Origin: Bacteroidales bacterium
GTDB lineage: Bacteria > Bacteroidota > Bacteroidia > Bacteroidales > UBA12077
DNA: 37,430 bases
Assembly (NCBI GenBank): GCA_030637515.1
Contig: DAOWGM010000060.1
Coordinates: 1 to 37,430, forward strand
Direction of reading: 5' to 3'
The notes under the pieces are model-generated. The model made no database searches. It saw only the letters and a list, made by a program, of their open reading frames with translations, and was not told the DNA's origin. Below are positions 1-9,332 of the stretch, piece by piece; position 1 is the first letter of the stretch, and every line of letters begins with the position of its first letter. A program made the position numbers and the translations under genes.

Positions 1-1
1 A

Positions 2-2272
2 ACCATTAGAGGACAAGTAGTAGATAAAGAAAGTCAGGCAACACTGCCCGGGGCGAATGTTGTAATACTTAACATTGAACCCCAAAAAGCAACCATTACA
101 GATACTGATGGTAATTTTCGTATTGAAAATGTTCCTGTGGGCAGGTTTAACATACAAGTAAGTTATATAGGTTATAAACCTTATATTGTATCTGAAATAC
201 TAGTAACTACAAGTAAGGAAGTTGTGCTAAAAATTCAATTGCAAGAAGATGCTTTTTTGTTAGATGCTGTTACGGTAAAAGCTTATAAAGATAAAACAGG
301 AACAATTAATTCTATGGCAACAATAAGTGCCAGAACTTTTTCTGCCGAAGAAACACGCAGATATGCCGGCGGAATGGACGATCCTGCACGTATGGCTTCT
401 GCCTTTGCAGGTGTTGCTGTTGGTAATATTCAGGACAATTCAATTATTATACGTGGTAACTCACCCAAAGGAGTATTGTGGCGTTTAGAAGGTGTAGAAA
501 TTCCAAATCCAAGCCATTTTGCAGGGGCTAATGTTGCAGGAGGTGGTTTTACTACATTGTTTAGTAATCACTTATTGGCAAATTTCGATTTCTTTACCGG
601 AGCATTCCCGGCCGAGTACGGCAATGCATTGGCAGGTGTTTTCGACATTAAATTACGAAACGGGAATAATGAAAAAAGAGAGAATGCTTTTCAGGTAGGT
701 GTTATGGGTATCGACTTTGCTGCCGAAGGTCCTTTTATAAAAGGGAAAAGAGCATCCTATTTAATTAATTATAGATATTCAACTTTTGGATTAATAAAAA
801 GCTTTATTCCCTCTGAACAAATCCCTGAATATCAGGATTTAAGTTTCAAATTTAATTTTCCTTTGAAAAAAGGTGGAGTAATATCACTTTGGGGTATAGG
901 AGGAAACGATAAAAACTCAGAACCTGTTACTGATGATTCAACTAAATGGATTTACAATTGGGATAGAGTACAATACGATTTATCTACAAATGTTGGGGCT
1001 GCCGGGCTTAAATATAAAAAGATAATAAGTGAATCGGCATATATTCACTCATCTATTGTGGCTTCTACAAATAATTCTTCCTGGGATTTGAAAAGAATGA
1101 ATGATAATCTTGTTTTACGGGATAGCATTTTTATTAATAACACAACCAGCAAATACACATTTTCGACATTTATAAATAATAAATTCAGCAAAAAACACAC
1201 CAACAGAACAGGTATAGTTTTAAATAATATTTTTTATAATGCTCAAACGAAAGGGAGATATCAGGAAGAAATGATAGATTACAATAACTCCAAAGGTAGT
1301 AGCTATCTCTTTCAGGCTTATACACAATCAAAATATGATATTAGCAGTAAATTACTCCTAAATATTGGTGTTCATACCCAATACTTTCTGTTAAATAAAG
1401 AATATTCAATTGAACCTCGTTTAGGGCTAAAATATAAAATAAACTCTAAAAATAATTTAAGCTTTGGATATGGAAATCATAGTCAGTTAGAGCTGCTCAA
1501 AGTGTATCTGTATAAAAAAGAAAATATGGGAGGAACAGAATTACCAAATAAAGATTTAGCTTTCTCTAAAGCTCATCATTTTGTTGTTGGATACGATTAT
1601 TTTATTACATCAGATCTAAGAATTAAGATTGAACCATATTATCAATATCTGTATAATATTCCTGTTATTGCCGACAGTACCTGGTCAATGATAAATTACG
1701 AACAAGAACTAACATTCGACAAAATACTTGTAAATGAGGGAACAGGAACAAATATTGGAATTGATTTTACTTTAGAACGGTTTTTAAAAAATAACTATTA
1801 TTATTTATTGACTGCTTCGTTTTTCGACGCTAAATATACAGGAGGCAATGGTAAAACATACAACTCACGTTTTAACAAAAATTACGTATTAACTTTTCTT
1901 GGTGGAAAAGAGTTTGTTTTTAACAAGAATCAAGGAAAAACAAAAATTCTGGGTGTCAATGGTAGAATTTCGTTAATGGGAGGACATAGGATTCTTCCTG
2001 TCGACGAGGAATTATCTTATCAAGAAAAAGAGATATATTACGACTGGAGCAATCCTTATCAAGAACAAAATCCCACAGATTTCTTTCTGGACTTAACTAT
2101 AAATTATCGAATAAATAAAAAGAAACATTCAAGTATTTGGACATTGCAAGTTAAAAACTTAACAGGAACACCTTCTAATTATATGTATCAATACAATATA
2201 AGTGAGAATAAAATTGAAAATACAAGTCAGACAATAATGGTTCCTGTAATAAGCTATAAAATAGAATTTTAA
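2..2272 (+). CDS. TonB-dependent receptor, 5' truncated by window edge
   Basis: Outer-membrane receptor for TonB-driven uptake; the substrate cannot be told. The reading frame is open from base 2, upstream of the first possible start (GTG at 137). The missing-start part reads as a carboxypeptidase-like regulatory domain (TIRGQVVDKES, then LPGANVVI, then TDTDGNFRIENVPVG). A plug domain follows (IIRGNSPKGVLWRLEGVEIPNP, then GAFPAEYGNALAGVFDI), then a long beta-barrel rich in alternating aromatic residues. The protein ends VISYKIEF, a terminal Phe as expected of a barrel recognised by the BAM machinery. No SusD-like partner follows, and the plug lacks obvious SusC signatures, so it is more like a general TonB receptor than a glycan-uptake SusC. 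The signal peptide is outside the window. Family assignment is firm; the substrate is unknown. Confidence 0.93.
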   Translation, partial: TIRGQVVDKESQATLPGANVVILNIEPQKATITDTDGNFRIENVPVGRFNIQVSYIGYKPYIVSEILVTTSKEVVLKIQLQEDAFLLDAVTVKAYKDKTGTINSMATISARTFSAEETRRYAGGMDDPARMASAFAGVAVGNIQDNSIIIRGNSPKGVLWRLEGVEIPNPSHFAGANVAGGGFTTLFSNHLLANFDFFTGAFPAEYGNALAGVFDIKLRNGNNEKRENAFQVGVMGIDFAAEGPFIKGKRASYLINYRYSTFGLIKSFIPSEQIPEYQDLSFKFNFPLKKGGVISLWGIGGNDKNSEPVTDDSTKWIYNWDRVQYDLSTNVGAAGLKYKKIISESAYIHSSIVASTNNSSWDLKRMNDNLVLRDSIFINNTTSKYTFSTFINNKFSKKHTNRTGIVLNNIFYNAQTKGRYQEEMIDYNNSKGSSYLFQAYTQSKYDISSKLLLNIGVHTQYFLLNKEYSIEPRLGLKYKINSKNNLSFGYGNHSQLELLKVYLYKKENMGGTELPNKDLAFSKAHHFVVGYDYFITSDLRIKIEPYYQYLYNIPVIADSTWSMINYEQELTFDKILVNEGTGTNIGIDFTLERFLKNNYYYLLTASFFDAKYTGGNGKTYNSRFNKNYVLTFLGGKEFVFNKNQGKTKILGVNGRISLMGGHRILPVDEELSYQEKEIYYDWSNPYQEQNPTDFFLDLTINYRINKKKHSSIWTLQVKNLTGTPSNYMYQYNISENKIENTSQTIMVPVISYKIEF

Positions 2273-2382
2273 TAAGGTTTCAATAAAATAAATAGCTAAA
2301 ATATGTCAACTTGTTTAAGTATGACGCATATTACTGGACAAACTCTCAAACATTTATTATAGTAGTTCTGAACTTTACACAA

Positions 2383-2490
2383 TTATTAAAAATTATTTAT
2401 TTATTAGGTCTTGTATTATTTACAGGAGTAAGATTTACATCATGTGAAAAAGATAGTACGAATTTGAATGTATTGGTGAAAATTGATTGA
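2383..2490 (+). pseudogene. Remnant of a lipoprotein gene (signal peptide and lipobox only)
   Basis: This lies in the 450-base gap 2273-2722. Frame 1 reads LLKIIYLLGLVLFTG, then VRFTSCEKDSTNLNVLVKID and a TGA. It has a hydrophobic stretch, a Cys and a Lys/Asp-rich start of a mature chain, as in Bacteroidota lipoproteins (compare FSCEKDEV in the gene at 18874). No ATG, GTG or good TTG start precedes it with a plausible leader, and it stops after about 14 residues past the Cys. I read this as a decayed gene. It could also be a chance open frame in AT-rich DNA. The rest of the gap shows nothing coding; the terminator at 2598-2633 is listed separately. Confidence 0.35.
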
Positions 2491-2597
2491 ATAATACAAA
2501 GTAGATGTTTCAATATGCCCTGCTTCCTATATTAACACCCAAAATAAATGAAGAATAAAGTAGAATTTAAACATTTTGCGCAATGAAGATTATGAAA

Positions 2598-2633
2598 AAT
2601 GCTCTCTCCTTGTAAATTTAAGGAAAGAGCATT
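2598..2633 (-). terminator. Intrinsic terminator, minus strand
   Basis: A 14-bp stem (AATGCTCTCTCCTT with AAGGAAAGAGCATT, one G-U pair) has an 8-base loop. Read on the minus strand it is followed by a short T run (ATTTTTCATAATC). It lies about 90 bases past the stop of the saccharopine dehydrogenase-like gene that ends at 2723, so it probably ends that transcript. Confidence 0.7.
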
Positions 2634-2722
2634 CTGTTAAATAAAGGTTCGCAATTAAAAATAGTATGAATTTTCAAAATCCAAAATTGTCAGTGTGTAT
2701 AGCGTGTTATATAATGTTATTA

Positions 2723-4039
2723 TTATAAAACAATTGTTTCCTTTTTAAATGAAAAACCCAAAGTTTCCATTTCTTCCAAAATAGGTTCGTACATTTCTTT
2801 TGTAGATGGCATACACACTCCTTTCCTTGTAATTTTCCCTTCTAATATTAGTTTTGCAACAATAGCAGGCGGTAATGAAACAGCCCTTGCCATAGCAGAA
2901 TCACTATAAGGAATACCTTCAACCAGCATACTGGAAATTTGTTTTTCTTTTCTTTCAGGAAATTCTACAATCATTTCGTTATGAACAATTATCATATCTT
3001 TTTCATGTGGTTCGTATGCCATTTTTTTCAACATTAGATCCACAAGAAGATTCGAATTTGTACCATGGGTTATTGAAATCTGAACATTATCAAATAATCC
3101 AAGCCAATCTAATTTTTTAATAAAATCATCATTAATCTCCATACTTAATGATTTCGCAAATTTCATTTTTATATCTTCTGTAGTCGAAGAGCCAATTAGT
3201 TTAGCAATAAATTGTCTATATGTCGTATTTTCAAAATTCTTTTCTTCGGTGTTCTCAATCAATTTTATTCTTAAGAGATTTGTCATCGTGTTGCAATAAC
3301 CAGTATAACGCAATAATCCTTTATAAATGGAAATATTTTTATCCAATCCAAATTCTTCTAAATAACGTGTACTGTCGTTGCTGGGATAAGTTTCAAATGT
3401 TCCAATCCCGTGAACATCTACTAATTTATGATGTTCAAATTTTGCAAGTACTTCAATTACTTCTCCATTTATTTGGTAAATAGCTGGTGATACTGCTGAA
3501 CGCATAAGTCCATTTGGATCCCATGAGAATTTATAACCCCAAGGATTGCGATTATATTCAAACGATGGCAAACCCGCACCATAGGAATCTATTTTTATGA
3601 TTCTCCCTTTCATTGAATGCACTTCATCAATCATTTGTTTTAAGCCCATGTTATCGAGCCCTGGATCTTCACCAAGTTCTGTTAAAATAAGTGTCTCTTG
3701 TTTCTTTGCTTCTTCATCAAAACATGCAATTCCGGGATGTTTAAAGTCTGTTGTTATCATCGGAGTTTTGTGTTTCAAACATAGTTTGGCAACTACAGAG
3801 TGACATGATCTGGGTATCATTACAACAACAATTTCAACTTCACTGATTATTTTTTCTAAAACATCAACTTGATCTATTGTCCAACTAATTGCAGTACCAA
3901 GCTGTCTTCCTGCAATTACTTTTTCTGCTTTTGAAACGGTTCGCGTTGCAATAACAACTTCATATTTACAAATATCAATAAAATAATCAATCATTGGTTT
4001 TACTACATAACCTGCACCTAAAACTGCTACTTTTCTCAT
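2723..4039 (-). CDS. Saccharopine dehydrogenase-like NAD(P)-dependent oxidoreductase
   Basis: Belongs to the saccharopine dehydrogenase/reductase superfamily, 438 residues. The N-terminus is a Rossmann fold (MRKVAVLGAGYVVKPM, Gly-rich loop near residues 8-13). The middle has the family's catalytic-domain signature (DSYGAGLPS, then NPWGYKFSWDPNGLMRS), as in saccharopine reductases. I start it at ATG 4039, where the Rossmann strand begins and AGGGAAG lies about 9 bases upstream; the frame runs further up to 4087, but those residues do not look native. It is 74 bases downstream of the ABC permease on the same strand. No other lysine-degradation or alpha-aminoadipate genes are nearby, so the true substrate is open. 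A distant relative lies at 30428-31552. Confidence 0.85.
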   Translation of the reverse strand: MRKVAVLGAGYVVKPMIDYFIDICKYEVVIATRTVSKAEKVIAGRQLGTAISWTIDQVDVLEKIISEVEIVVVMIPRSCHSVVAKLCLKHKTPMITTDFKHPGIACFDEEAKKQETLILTELGEDPGLDNMGLKQMIDEVHSMKGRIIKIDSYGAGLPSFEYNRNPWGYKFSWDPNGLMRSAVSPAIYQINGEVIEVLAKFEHHKLVDVHGIGTFETYPSNDSTRYLEEFGLDKNISIYKGLLRYTGYCNTMTNLLRIKLIENTEEKNFENTTYRQFIAKLIGSSTTEDIKMKFAKSLSMEINDDFIKKLDWLGLFDNVQISITHGTNSNLLVDLMLKKMAYEPHEKDMIIVHNEMIVEFPERKEKQISSMLVEGIPYSDSAMARAVSLPPAIVAKLILEGKITRKGVCMPSTKEMYEPILEEMETLGFSFKKETIVL

Positions 4040-4113
4040 TTTTAATTCTTCCCTTTGGTTAATTAAGTTATTGAGTCCGCGCGACACAAATGTTCTATAA
4101 CTGCTTATAGGAA

Positions 4114-4938
4114 CTATAAATTCTTCCTTTTTAACAAAACAGTTGAAAGAGCAATAAAAAACCCAATATATCCTGCAGCTAAAACTACTGTTATTCCTAA
4201 AGGCAAATTCTCAGGCACTATTCCCATTTCACTTAAATCCAGAGAGCTTGTTCCCGAAGCATTTGTAAACGATTTTTCCGAAGTCATTGTCAGAAACTCT
4301 GGTCTGGGAGTTAAATTAGAAATTATTTTTATTGGAAAATAAGCCCTGTATTCTGATTTAAAAAACAACCGGACTATACCCTCAACAGGAAAATATAATA
4401 AAAATAAAATTATAGATAAAGCAGTATTTCTGAACAGGATTGCGAAAAGCAAACCTAAAGTCATATATCCAATTGCCTGAACAAAATAAATTAGAATAAG
4501 ATATGAGTTTTCGAAAATAATATCGAAGGAAATATTTTTAGTATTTATCAATCCAAAGATAATTACAGCAAGTAAAACCATTATGAAAGTATACACTGCG
4601 ATAGTAAAAATCAATATTAATTTTCCTTTTATCAAATCACTTCTACTTAAACCATCAATTACATTTTGTCTGAATGTTTTATTTGCAAATTCGTTTCCAA
4701 CAAGAATTATTATAACAATTGCCAGAAATAAATTAAACCAGCTTGCAACCCAAGGAAAGAATTCCCAAATATTCGGGAATTGGTATAGTCCTTTAACAGA
4801 AAATCCCGGTATGCTGAAATGAACTCTGGAAACTACAAGTACTACTAAAAAGAATAATAGGAAATGGATTATCATTAATGTCTTAAATGGCGGATATGAT
4901 AATGCTTTTATTTTTTCGAGATTAAATAATTTTTTCAT
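4114..4938 (-). CDS. ABC-2 type transporter permease
   Basis: Integral membrane partner of the ATPase encoded just upstream (30-base gap). The 274 residues hold about six hydrophobic segments (first near residues 20-40, last near 250-270), with a short cytoplasmic N-terminus (MKKLFNLEKIKALSYPPFK). The central soluble loop (about residues 195-240, SEYRAYFPIKII then TSSLDLSEMG) is typical of ABC-2 permeases of the drug, antibiotic or gliding-type exporter group. No substrate can be inferred. The initiation codon ATG at 4938 fits the first membrane segment. Probably co-transcribed with the ATPase. Confidence 0.85.
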   Translation of the reverse strand: MKKLFNLEKIKALSYPPFKTLMIIHFLLFFLVVLVVSRVHFSIPGFSVKGLYQFPNIWEFFPWVASWFNLFLAIVIIILVGNEFANKTFRQNVIDGLSRSDLIKGKLILIFTIAVYTFIMVLLAVIIFGLINTKNISFDIIFENSYLILIYFVQAIGYMTLGLLFAILFRNTALSIILFLLYFPVEGIVRLFFKSEYRAYFPIKIISNLTPRPEFLTMTSEKSFTNASGTSSLDLSEMGIVPENLPLGITVVLAAGYIGFFIALSTVLLKRKNL

Positions 4939-4968
4939 CTTTATTTTAGTTTATTCAATATTACAAAC

Positions 4969-5856
4969 CTATTTAACTAACTGAAGAAATTGATCTTCGA
5001 GACTTTGCTTTCTAACTTGAATTTTAGTTAGAGTAAATCCTTTTTCAAAACAGAATTTATTTAAATCACCTGAATTCAAATCAGCATTTAACACAACAGC
5101 AACATCATCGTCTGAAAGGTAAACTTCTTTTGCTAAGTTCGATTCCTTAATTGAATTTATTAGATCCTCAGATTTTTCTGTTCGTATAAAAACAGTTTCT
5201 TCTGCCGATAACAATTCACCAACTCTTCCATTTGCAATTAAATCTCCTGATTTTAAAATAGCAACATGCGAACAAACCTTCTCAACTTCATCTAAAATAT
5301 GACTGGCAATAATAATTGTTTTTCCAGCATCTGCCTGTGAAAGAATTATATTTCTAACTTCGGCAAAACCCTCAGGATCAAGTCCGTTTGTTGGCTCGTC
5401 CAAAACCAAAACTTCTGGATTTCCAATTAAAACAGAAGCAATTGACATTCGTTGTTTCATTCCAAGCGATAGATGTCCAAAATTTGTATGCTTACGTTTC
5501 AAAAGATTTGCAATACCTAAAGCATTATTTATATCCTTTTCATCGGCATCTTTTATTTTTGCAACGATCTTCAGATTTTCCCACAATGTTAGGTATGGAT
5601 AAAAGTTTGGAGTTTCAATCAATGCACCAATTCTTCTCCTTGACATTTTACTAAATGGCTGTTCAAACCATTCGTAACTTCCTCCGTTTGGGTTTAAAAT
5701 CCCCATTATTACAGCAAGAGTAGTAGTTTTGCCACTTCCGTTTGGTCCAAGCAAACCATATACTTCACCCTTTTTCACTTCGAATGATACATTCTCGATA
5801 GCACGAATATTTCCGTAATTTTTACTTAAATTATTAATTTGTAATACCTTTTCCAC
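4969..5856 (-). CDS. ABC transporter ATP-binding protein
   Basis: Cytoplasmic ATPase of an ABC-2 exporter, 295 residues. Walker A is GPNGSGKT (37-44), the signature is LSLGMKQR (129-136) and Walker B is VLVLDEP (149-155); the His switch is in IIIASHIL. The C-terminal third (about 215-295) is the regulatory tail common in BcrA/NatA-like ATPases. The start is a GTG at 5854-5856: the frame has a stop five codons upstream and no ATG in between. It is the first gene of a run (ATPase, permease, saccharopine dehydrogenase-like enzyme) and begins only about 20 bases after the recQ terminator, so where its own promoter lies is unclear. Confidence 0.9.
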   Translation of the reverse strand: MEKVLQINNLSKNYGNIRAIENVSFEVKKGEVYGLLGPNGSGKTTTLAVIMGILNPNGGSYEWFEQPFSKMSRRRIGALIETPNFYPYLTLWENLKIVAKIKDADEKDINNALGIANLLKRKHTNFGHLSLGMKQRMSIASVLIGNPEVLVLDEPTNGLDPEGFAEVRNIILSQADAGKTIIIASHILDEVEKVCSHVAILKSGDLIANGRVGELLSAEETVFIRTEKSEDLINSIKESNLAKEVYLSDDDVAVVLNADLNSGDLNKFCFEKGFTLTKIQVRKQSLEDQFLQLVK

Positions 5857-5876
5857 AGATTCTGTTTTTTATAGTT

Positions 5877-5905
5877 AAAAAATAAGGGAAATAAATATTC
5901 CCTTA
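5877..5905 (-). terminator. Intrinsic terminator of recQ
   Basis: On the minus strand an 8-bp stem (TAAGGGAA with TTCCCTTA, 7-base loop) is followed directly by six T. It sits 33 bases after the recQ stop and 21 bases before the GTG start of the ABC ATPase, so it separates recQ from the transporter genes. Confidence 0.8.
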
Positions 5906-5937
5906 TAAATTTATTTTAAAGACGAATGAGTTTATGA

Positions 5938-8133
5938 TTAGTTACCCAATTCAGAAAAGAATTTAATTCTCATTAATCTGATTTCTTCCTCGGAATAATC
6001 TTCCTCTCCTAATTCTTCTAATGCAGCATCAATAGACTCAGTTTCTGCCTCTTCTCTGAAGTATTCAAAAATATCTTCCTGCTTATCTTCATCTATAGTT
6101 TCATCAATGTAATAATTAATATTAATTTTTGTTCCGGATTGTACAATGGATTCTATTTCATCAAGTAATTGTTTCATTTCAATACCTTTTGCACTGGCTA
6201 TGTCACCTAAAGACATTTGTCTATCAATACTCTGAATAATATAGACCTTCATTCCCGATTTATTCACCACAGACTTAACAACCATATCCATTGGGCGAAT
6301 AATTTCTTTTTCATCAACATAGCGCTTTATTAACTCAACAAACTTACTTCCATATTTTTGAGCTTTCCCGATACCAACGCCAACAATTCGCTGCATCTCA
6401 TCAATAGTTATCGGATATTGAATAGCCATATCCTCAATTGAAGGATCCTGGAATATTACAAATGGAGGAAGATTTAAATCTTTTGCGACTTTTTTCCTCA
6501 GATCTTTTAAAATGTTGAATAGTTCTGTATCAGTTGCAGCAGTTCTTCCTTCTCCAGATCTTGCATCTGAATCATCATCCTGTGATTCATAATCATGATC
6601 TTTTGTAAGAGTAAATGAAGTAGGGTTTTTCAAGTATTCCCTACCAGCCTTATTCACACTCATTAAGCCGTAATTCTCTATATCCTTATCAATAAATCCA
6701 GCAATTAATGCTTGTCTTAATACCGCATTCCAATATTTAGTGTCTTCTTTTGAGCCATCTCCGAATAATTTCAGCTCATGATGTTTATATGATTTTATCG
6801 CTGTATTTTTAACACCCGACAATACGTTTGCAACATGTTCTGATTTAAACTTTTCCTTTACAGCAATGATTGCTTCCAAAGCTAATACAACATCATCTTT
6901 CCCTTCGAATTGCTCTTTTGGATGATTGCAATTATCGCAATTTTCACAATTCTCAGTATGATATTCCTCTCCAAAATAATGTAATAGGATTTTTCTACGA
7001 CAGACAGCACTTTCTGTATAAGCTACAGTTTCTAACAATAATTGCTTGCCTATTTCCTGTTCTGCCAGAGGTTTCCCCTGCATAAATTTCTCAAGCTTCT
7101 GAATATCTTTATAACTATAAAACGAAATACATTTCCCCTCGCCACCATCACGTCCTGCACGACCTGTTTCCTGATAATATCCTTCCAAACTCTTTGGAAT
7201 ATCATAATGAATTACAAAACGCACATCAGGTTTGTCAATTCCCATTCCGAAAGCAATTGTTGCAACAATTACATCAACATCTTCCATTAGAAACTTATCC
7301 TGATTTCCGCTTCTGGTTGCTGCATCCATTCCTGCATGATATGGTAAAACTTTAATTCCGTTAACATGCAAAATTTCGGCAAGTTCTTCTACTTTTTTAC
7401 GACTCAAACAATAAATAATACCAGATTTCCCTGAATTATTCTTGATAAACTTAATAATCTCTTTTGCTGCATCAATCTTAGGTCTAACCTCATAATAAAG
7501 GTTTTCACGATTAAACGAAGATTTAAAAACATTAGCCTTTACCATATCAAGATTCTTCTGAATATCACTTTGAACCTTGGGCGTTGCAGTTGCTGTTAAT
7601 GCAATTAATGGAGCAACTCCGATTTTATTTATTATTGGACGAATTCGTCTGTATTCAGGGCGGAAATCGTGTCCCCATTCCGAAATACAATGTGCCTCAT
7701 CAACAGCGTAAAATGATATATCAACCTGCTTTAAAAAAACAATATTTTCTTCTTTTGTTAAAGATTCCGGCGCAACATAGAGTAGTTTCGTTTTTCCATC
7801 TAATACATCCTGTTTCACCTTTTGCATTTGAGTCTTAGTTAAAGATGAATTAAGGAAATGTGCTATTCCTTCTTCTGTGCTAAAACCCCGCATCGAATCA
7901 ACCTGATTTTTCATTAATGCAATTAAGGGAGAAATTACAATTGCAGTCCCGTCCATTATTAAAGATGGTAACTGATAGCATAAAGATTTCCCTCCTCCTG
8001 TTGGCATTAATACAAACGAATCGTTCCCATCCAAAACGTTTCTAATAACAACTTCTTGATTGCCTTTAAATGCACTAAATCCAAAATGTTTTTTTAGGGA
8101 ATCCTTTAACGAAATATCTGCTCCTACACTCAT
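5938..8133 (-). CDS. recQ: ATP-dependent DNA helicase RecQ
   Basis: 3'-5' DNA helicase for recombination and replication-fork repair, 731 residues. Walker A is MPTGGGKS (43-50), the DEAH box is at 145-148, and motif VI is QETGRAGRDG (321-330). The RQC zinc site is visible as C378, C396, C399 and C402. An HRDC domain follows at about 530-605 (ELFNILKDLRKKVAKDLNLP). After HRDC there is an acidic tail of more than 120 residues (about 605-731), longer than in E. coli RecQ (about 610 in total) but, as far as I recall, usual for Bacteroidota RecQ. The gene is monocistronic, with its own terminator downstream and a candidate promoter almost touching the start codon. Confidence 0.96.
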   Translation of the reverse strand: MSVGADISLKDSLKKHFGFSAFKGNQEVVIRNVLDGNDSFVLMPTGGGKSLCYQLPSLIMDGTAIVISPLIALMKNQVDSMRGFSTEEGIAHFLNSSLTKTQMQKVKQDVLDGKTKLLYVAPESLTKEENIVFLKQVDISFYAVDEAHCISEWGHDFRPEYRRIRPIINKIGVAPLIALTATATPKVQSDIQKNLDMVKANVFKSSFNRENLYYEVRPKIDAAKEIIKFIKNNSGKSGIIYCLSRKKVEELAEILHVNGIKVLPYHAGMDAATRSGNQDKFLMEDVDVIVATIAFGMGIDKPDVRFVIHYDIPKSLEGYYQETGRAGRDGGEGKCISFYSYKDIQKLEKFMQGKPLAEQEIGKQLLLETVAYTESAVCRRKILLHYFGEEYHTENCENCDNCNHPKEQFEGKDDVVLALEAIIAVKEKFKSEHVANVLSGVKNTAIKSYKHHELKLFGDGSKEDTKYWNAVLRQALIAGFIDKDIENYGLMSVNKAGREYLKNPTSFTLTKDHDYESQDDDSDARSGEGRTAATDTELFNILKDLRKKVAKDLNLPPFVIFQDPSIEDMAIQYPITIDEMQRIVGVGIGKAQKYGSKFVELIKRYVDEKEIIRPMDMVVKSVVNKSGMKVYIIQSIDRQMSLGDIASAKGIEMKQLLDEIESIVQSGTKININYYIDETIDEDKQEDIFEYFREEAETESIDAALEELGEEDYSEEEIRLMRIKFFSELGN

Positions 8134-8141
8134 GCCTGTCT

Positions 8142-8172
8142 GTAAATTATAATATAATACGATTTAGGTCAA
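8142..8172 (-). promoter_or_regulatory. Candidate recQ promoter
   Basis: Minus strand: TTG (8170-8172), 20 bases, then TAATTTAC (8142-8149), close to the Bacteroidota TTG-N19/20-TAnnTTTG pattern. The predicted start of transcription would fall only a few bases before the recQ ATG (8133), implying a very short or absent leader. Confidence 0.45.
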
Positions 8173-8268
8173 CTAATAAAATTTCAAGTTTTTATTTTTT
8201 AAAAACCTTTTTATTTATTTTCAAAACATGTTTTATTTAAAACCAATGCGGTTTATCTTAAAAATAAA

Positions 8269-8276
8269 TACATTTG
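8269..8276 (+). promoter_or_regulatory. Candidate -7 element for the kdsD-tatC-lptB run
   Basis: TACATTTG matches the Bacteroidota -7 consensus TAnnTTTG exactly. It lies about 95 bases before the kdsD start in the divergent recQ/kdsD gap; no convincing -33 TTG is seen at the usual distance. The rest of the 238-base gap is AT-rich without other clear signals. Confidence 0.45.
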
Positions 8277-8371
8277 TACATAAATTTACAATAATTTTTT
8301 AAAACTAATTATATCATATCTGACATTTTTATTCACTTTTTGATTAAAGTCAGTATTTTAAATATTTACAT

Positions 8372-9328
8372 ATGGATATTATCGCATTAGCAAAAAATAC
8401 TATACTTCAAGAATCTGAATCTATTAAGAAATTGGCTGACTATATTGATTCTGATTTTGAGAAAGTTATAAAAACTATTTTTGAAAGCAAAGGACGCGTA
8501 ATTGTAACTGGAATTGGCAAGAGTGCTAATATTTCTCAAAAAATAGTTGCTACATTTAATTCAACCGGAACACCGGCAATTTTTATGCATGCTGCCGATG
8601 CTATACATGGTGATCTTGGAATTGTTCAGGAAGATGATGTTGTTATTTGTATTTCGAAAAGTGGTAATACCCCTGAAATTAAAGTACTTGTTCCTCTAAT
8701 TAAAAGCCGAGGAAATAAAATAATTGGAATAGTTTCTTCTACGGATTCTTATCTGGGAATAAACTCAGATTTTGTTTTAAAATCTACCGTTGACAAAGAA
8801 GCCTGTCCGAATAACCTGGCTCCAACAAACAGCACTACAGCGCAGCTTGTTATAGGCGATGCTCTTGCAGTTTGTTTATTAGAGTATCGTGGGTTTTCAA
8901 GCGAAGATTTTGCAAAATTTCATCCTGGAGGTGCTTTAGGTAAAAAGCTTTACATGCGTGTAAGCGATTTATATAAAAACAATGAGTCGCCTAAAGTTTA
9001 TGAGAATGAGAATGTAAAGAATGTAATTGTAGAAATAAGCTCCAAACGTTTAGGAGCAACTGTCGTTCTAAACAAATCAGAAAAAATATCAGGTATAATC
9101 ACTGATGGTGATATAAGGCGAATGTTGCAGAAACATGATTCTTTTGAGAATTTAAATGCTAAGGATATCATGTCGTTAAACCCCAAAACGGTTGATAGAG
9201 ATGAATTGGCAATTAATGCATTCCAAATAATGGAAAGCAACAATATTACTCAGTTGGTTGTTGTTAAAAAAGAAAAATATGTTGGAATGATACATTTACA
9301 TGACATTTTAAAAGAAGGGATTGTTTAA
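8372..9328 (+). CDS. kdsD: Arabinose-5-phosphate isomerase, KpsF/GutQ family
   Basis: Interconverts ribulose 5-phosphate and arabinose 5-phosphate, the first step towards Kdo for LPS. It has 318 residues, near the usual 320-330. The sugar isomerase (SIS) domain spans about 20-185, with VTGIGKSA (45-52), HAADAIHGDLG, SKSGNT (95-100) and the family motif ACPNNLAPTNSTT (144-156), then FHPGGALGK. Two CBS repeats fill 200-318. The following tatC start lies 4 bases past the stop, and lptB sits further down the same run, which fits an envelope role. gmhA at 34591 is another SIS enzyme for LPS sugar synthesis in this window. Confidence 0.94.
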   Translation: MDIIALAKNTILQESESIKKLADYIDSDFEKVIKTIFESKGRVIVTGIGKSANISQKIVATFNSTGTPAIFMHAADAIHGDLGIVQEDDVVICISKSGNTPEIKVLVPLIKSRGNKIIGIVSSTDSYLGINSDFVLKSTVDKEACPNNLAPTNSTTAQLVIGDALAVCLLEYRGFSSEDFAKFHPGGALGKKLYMRVSDLYKNNESPKVYENENVKNVIVEISSKRLGATVVLNKSEKISGIITDGDIRRMLQKHDSFENLNAKDIMSLNPKTVDRDELAINAFQIMESNNITQLVVVKKEKYVGMIHLHDILKEGIV

Positions 9329-9332
9329 CAAG

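Noticed and set aside
3220..3803. Plus-strand frames inside the saccharopine dehydrogenase-like gene
   Set aside because: They are antisense shadows of a well-supported coding region with no family features; the same holds for similar short frames opposite other genes.
4040..4087. Longer start for the saccharopine dehydrogenase-like gene
   Set aside because: The extra 16 residues precede the Rossmann strand that normally opens the protein, and a purine-rich ribosome site sits before ATG 4039.
9321..9332. TTG start for tatC inside kdsD
   Set aside because: ATG 9333 or 9354 lies just downstream and fits the family's N-terminus; the TTG adds only four unconserved residues.
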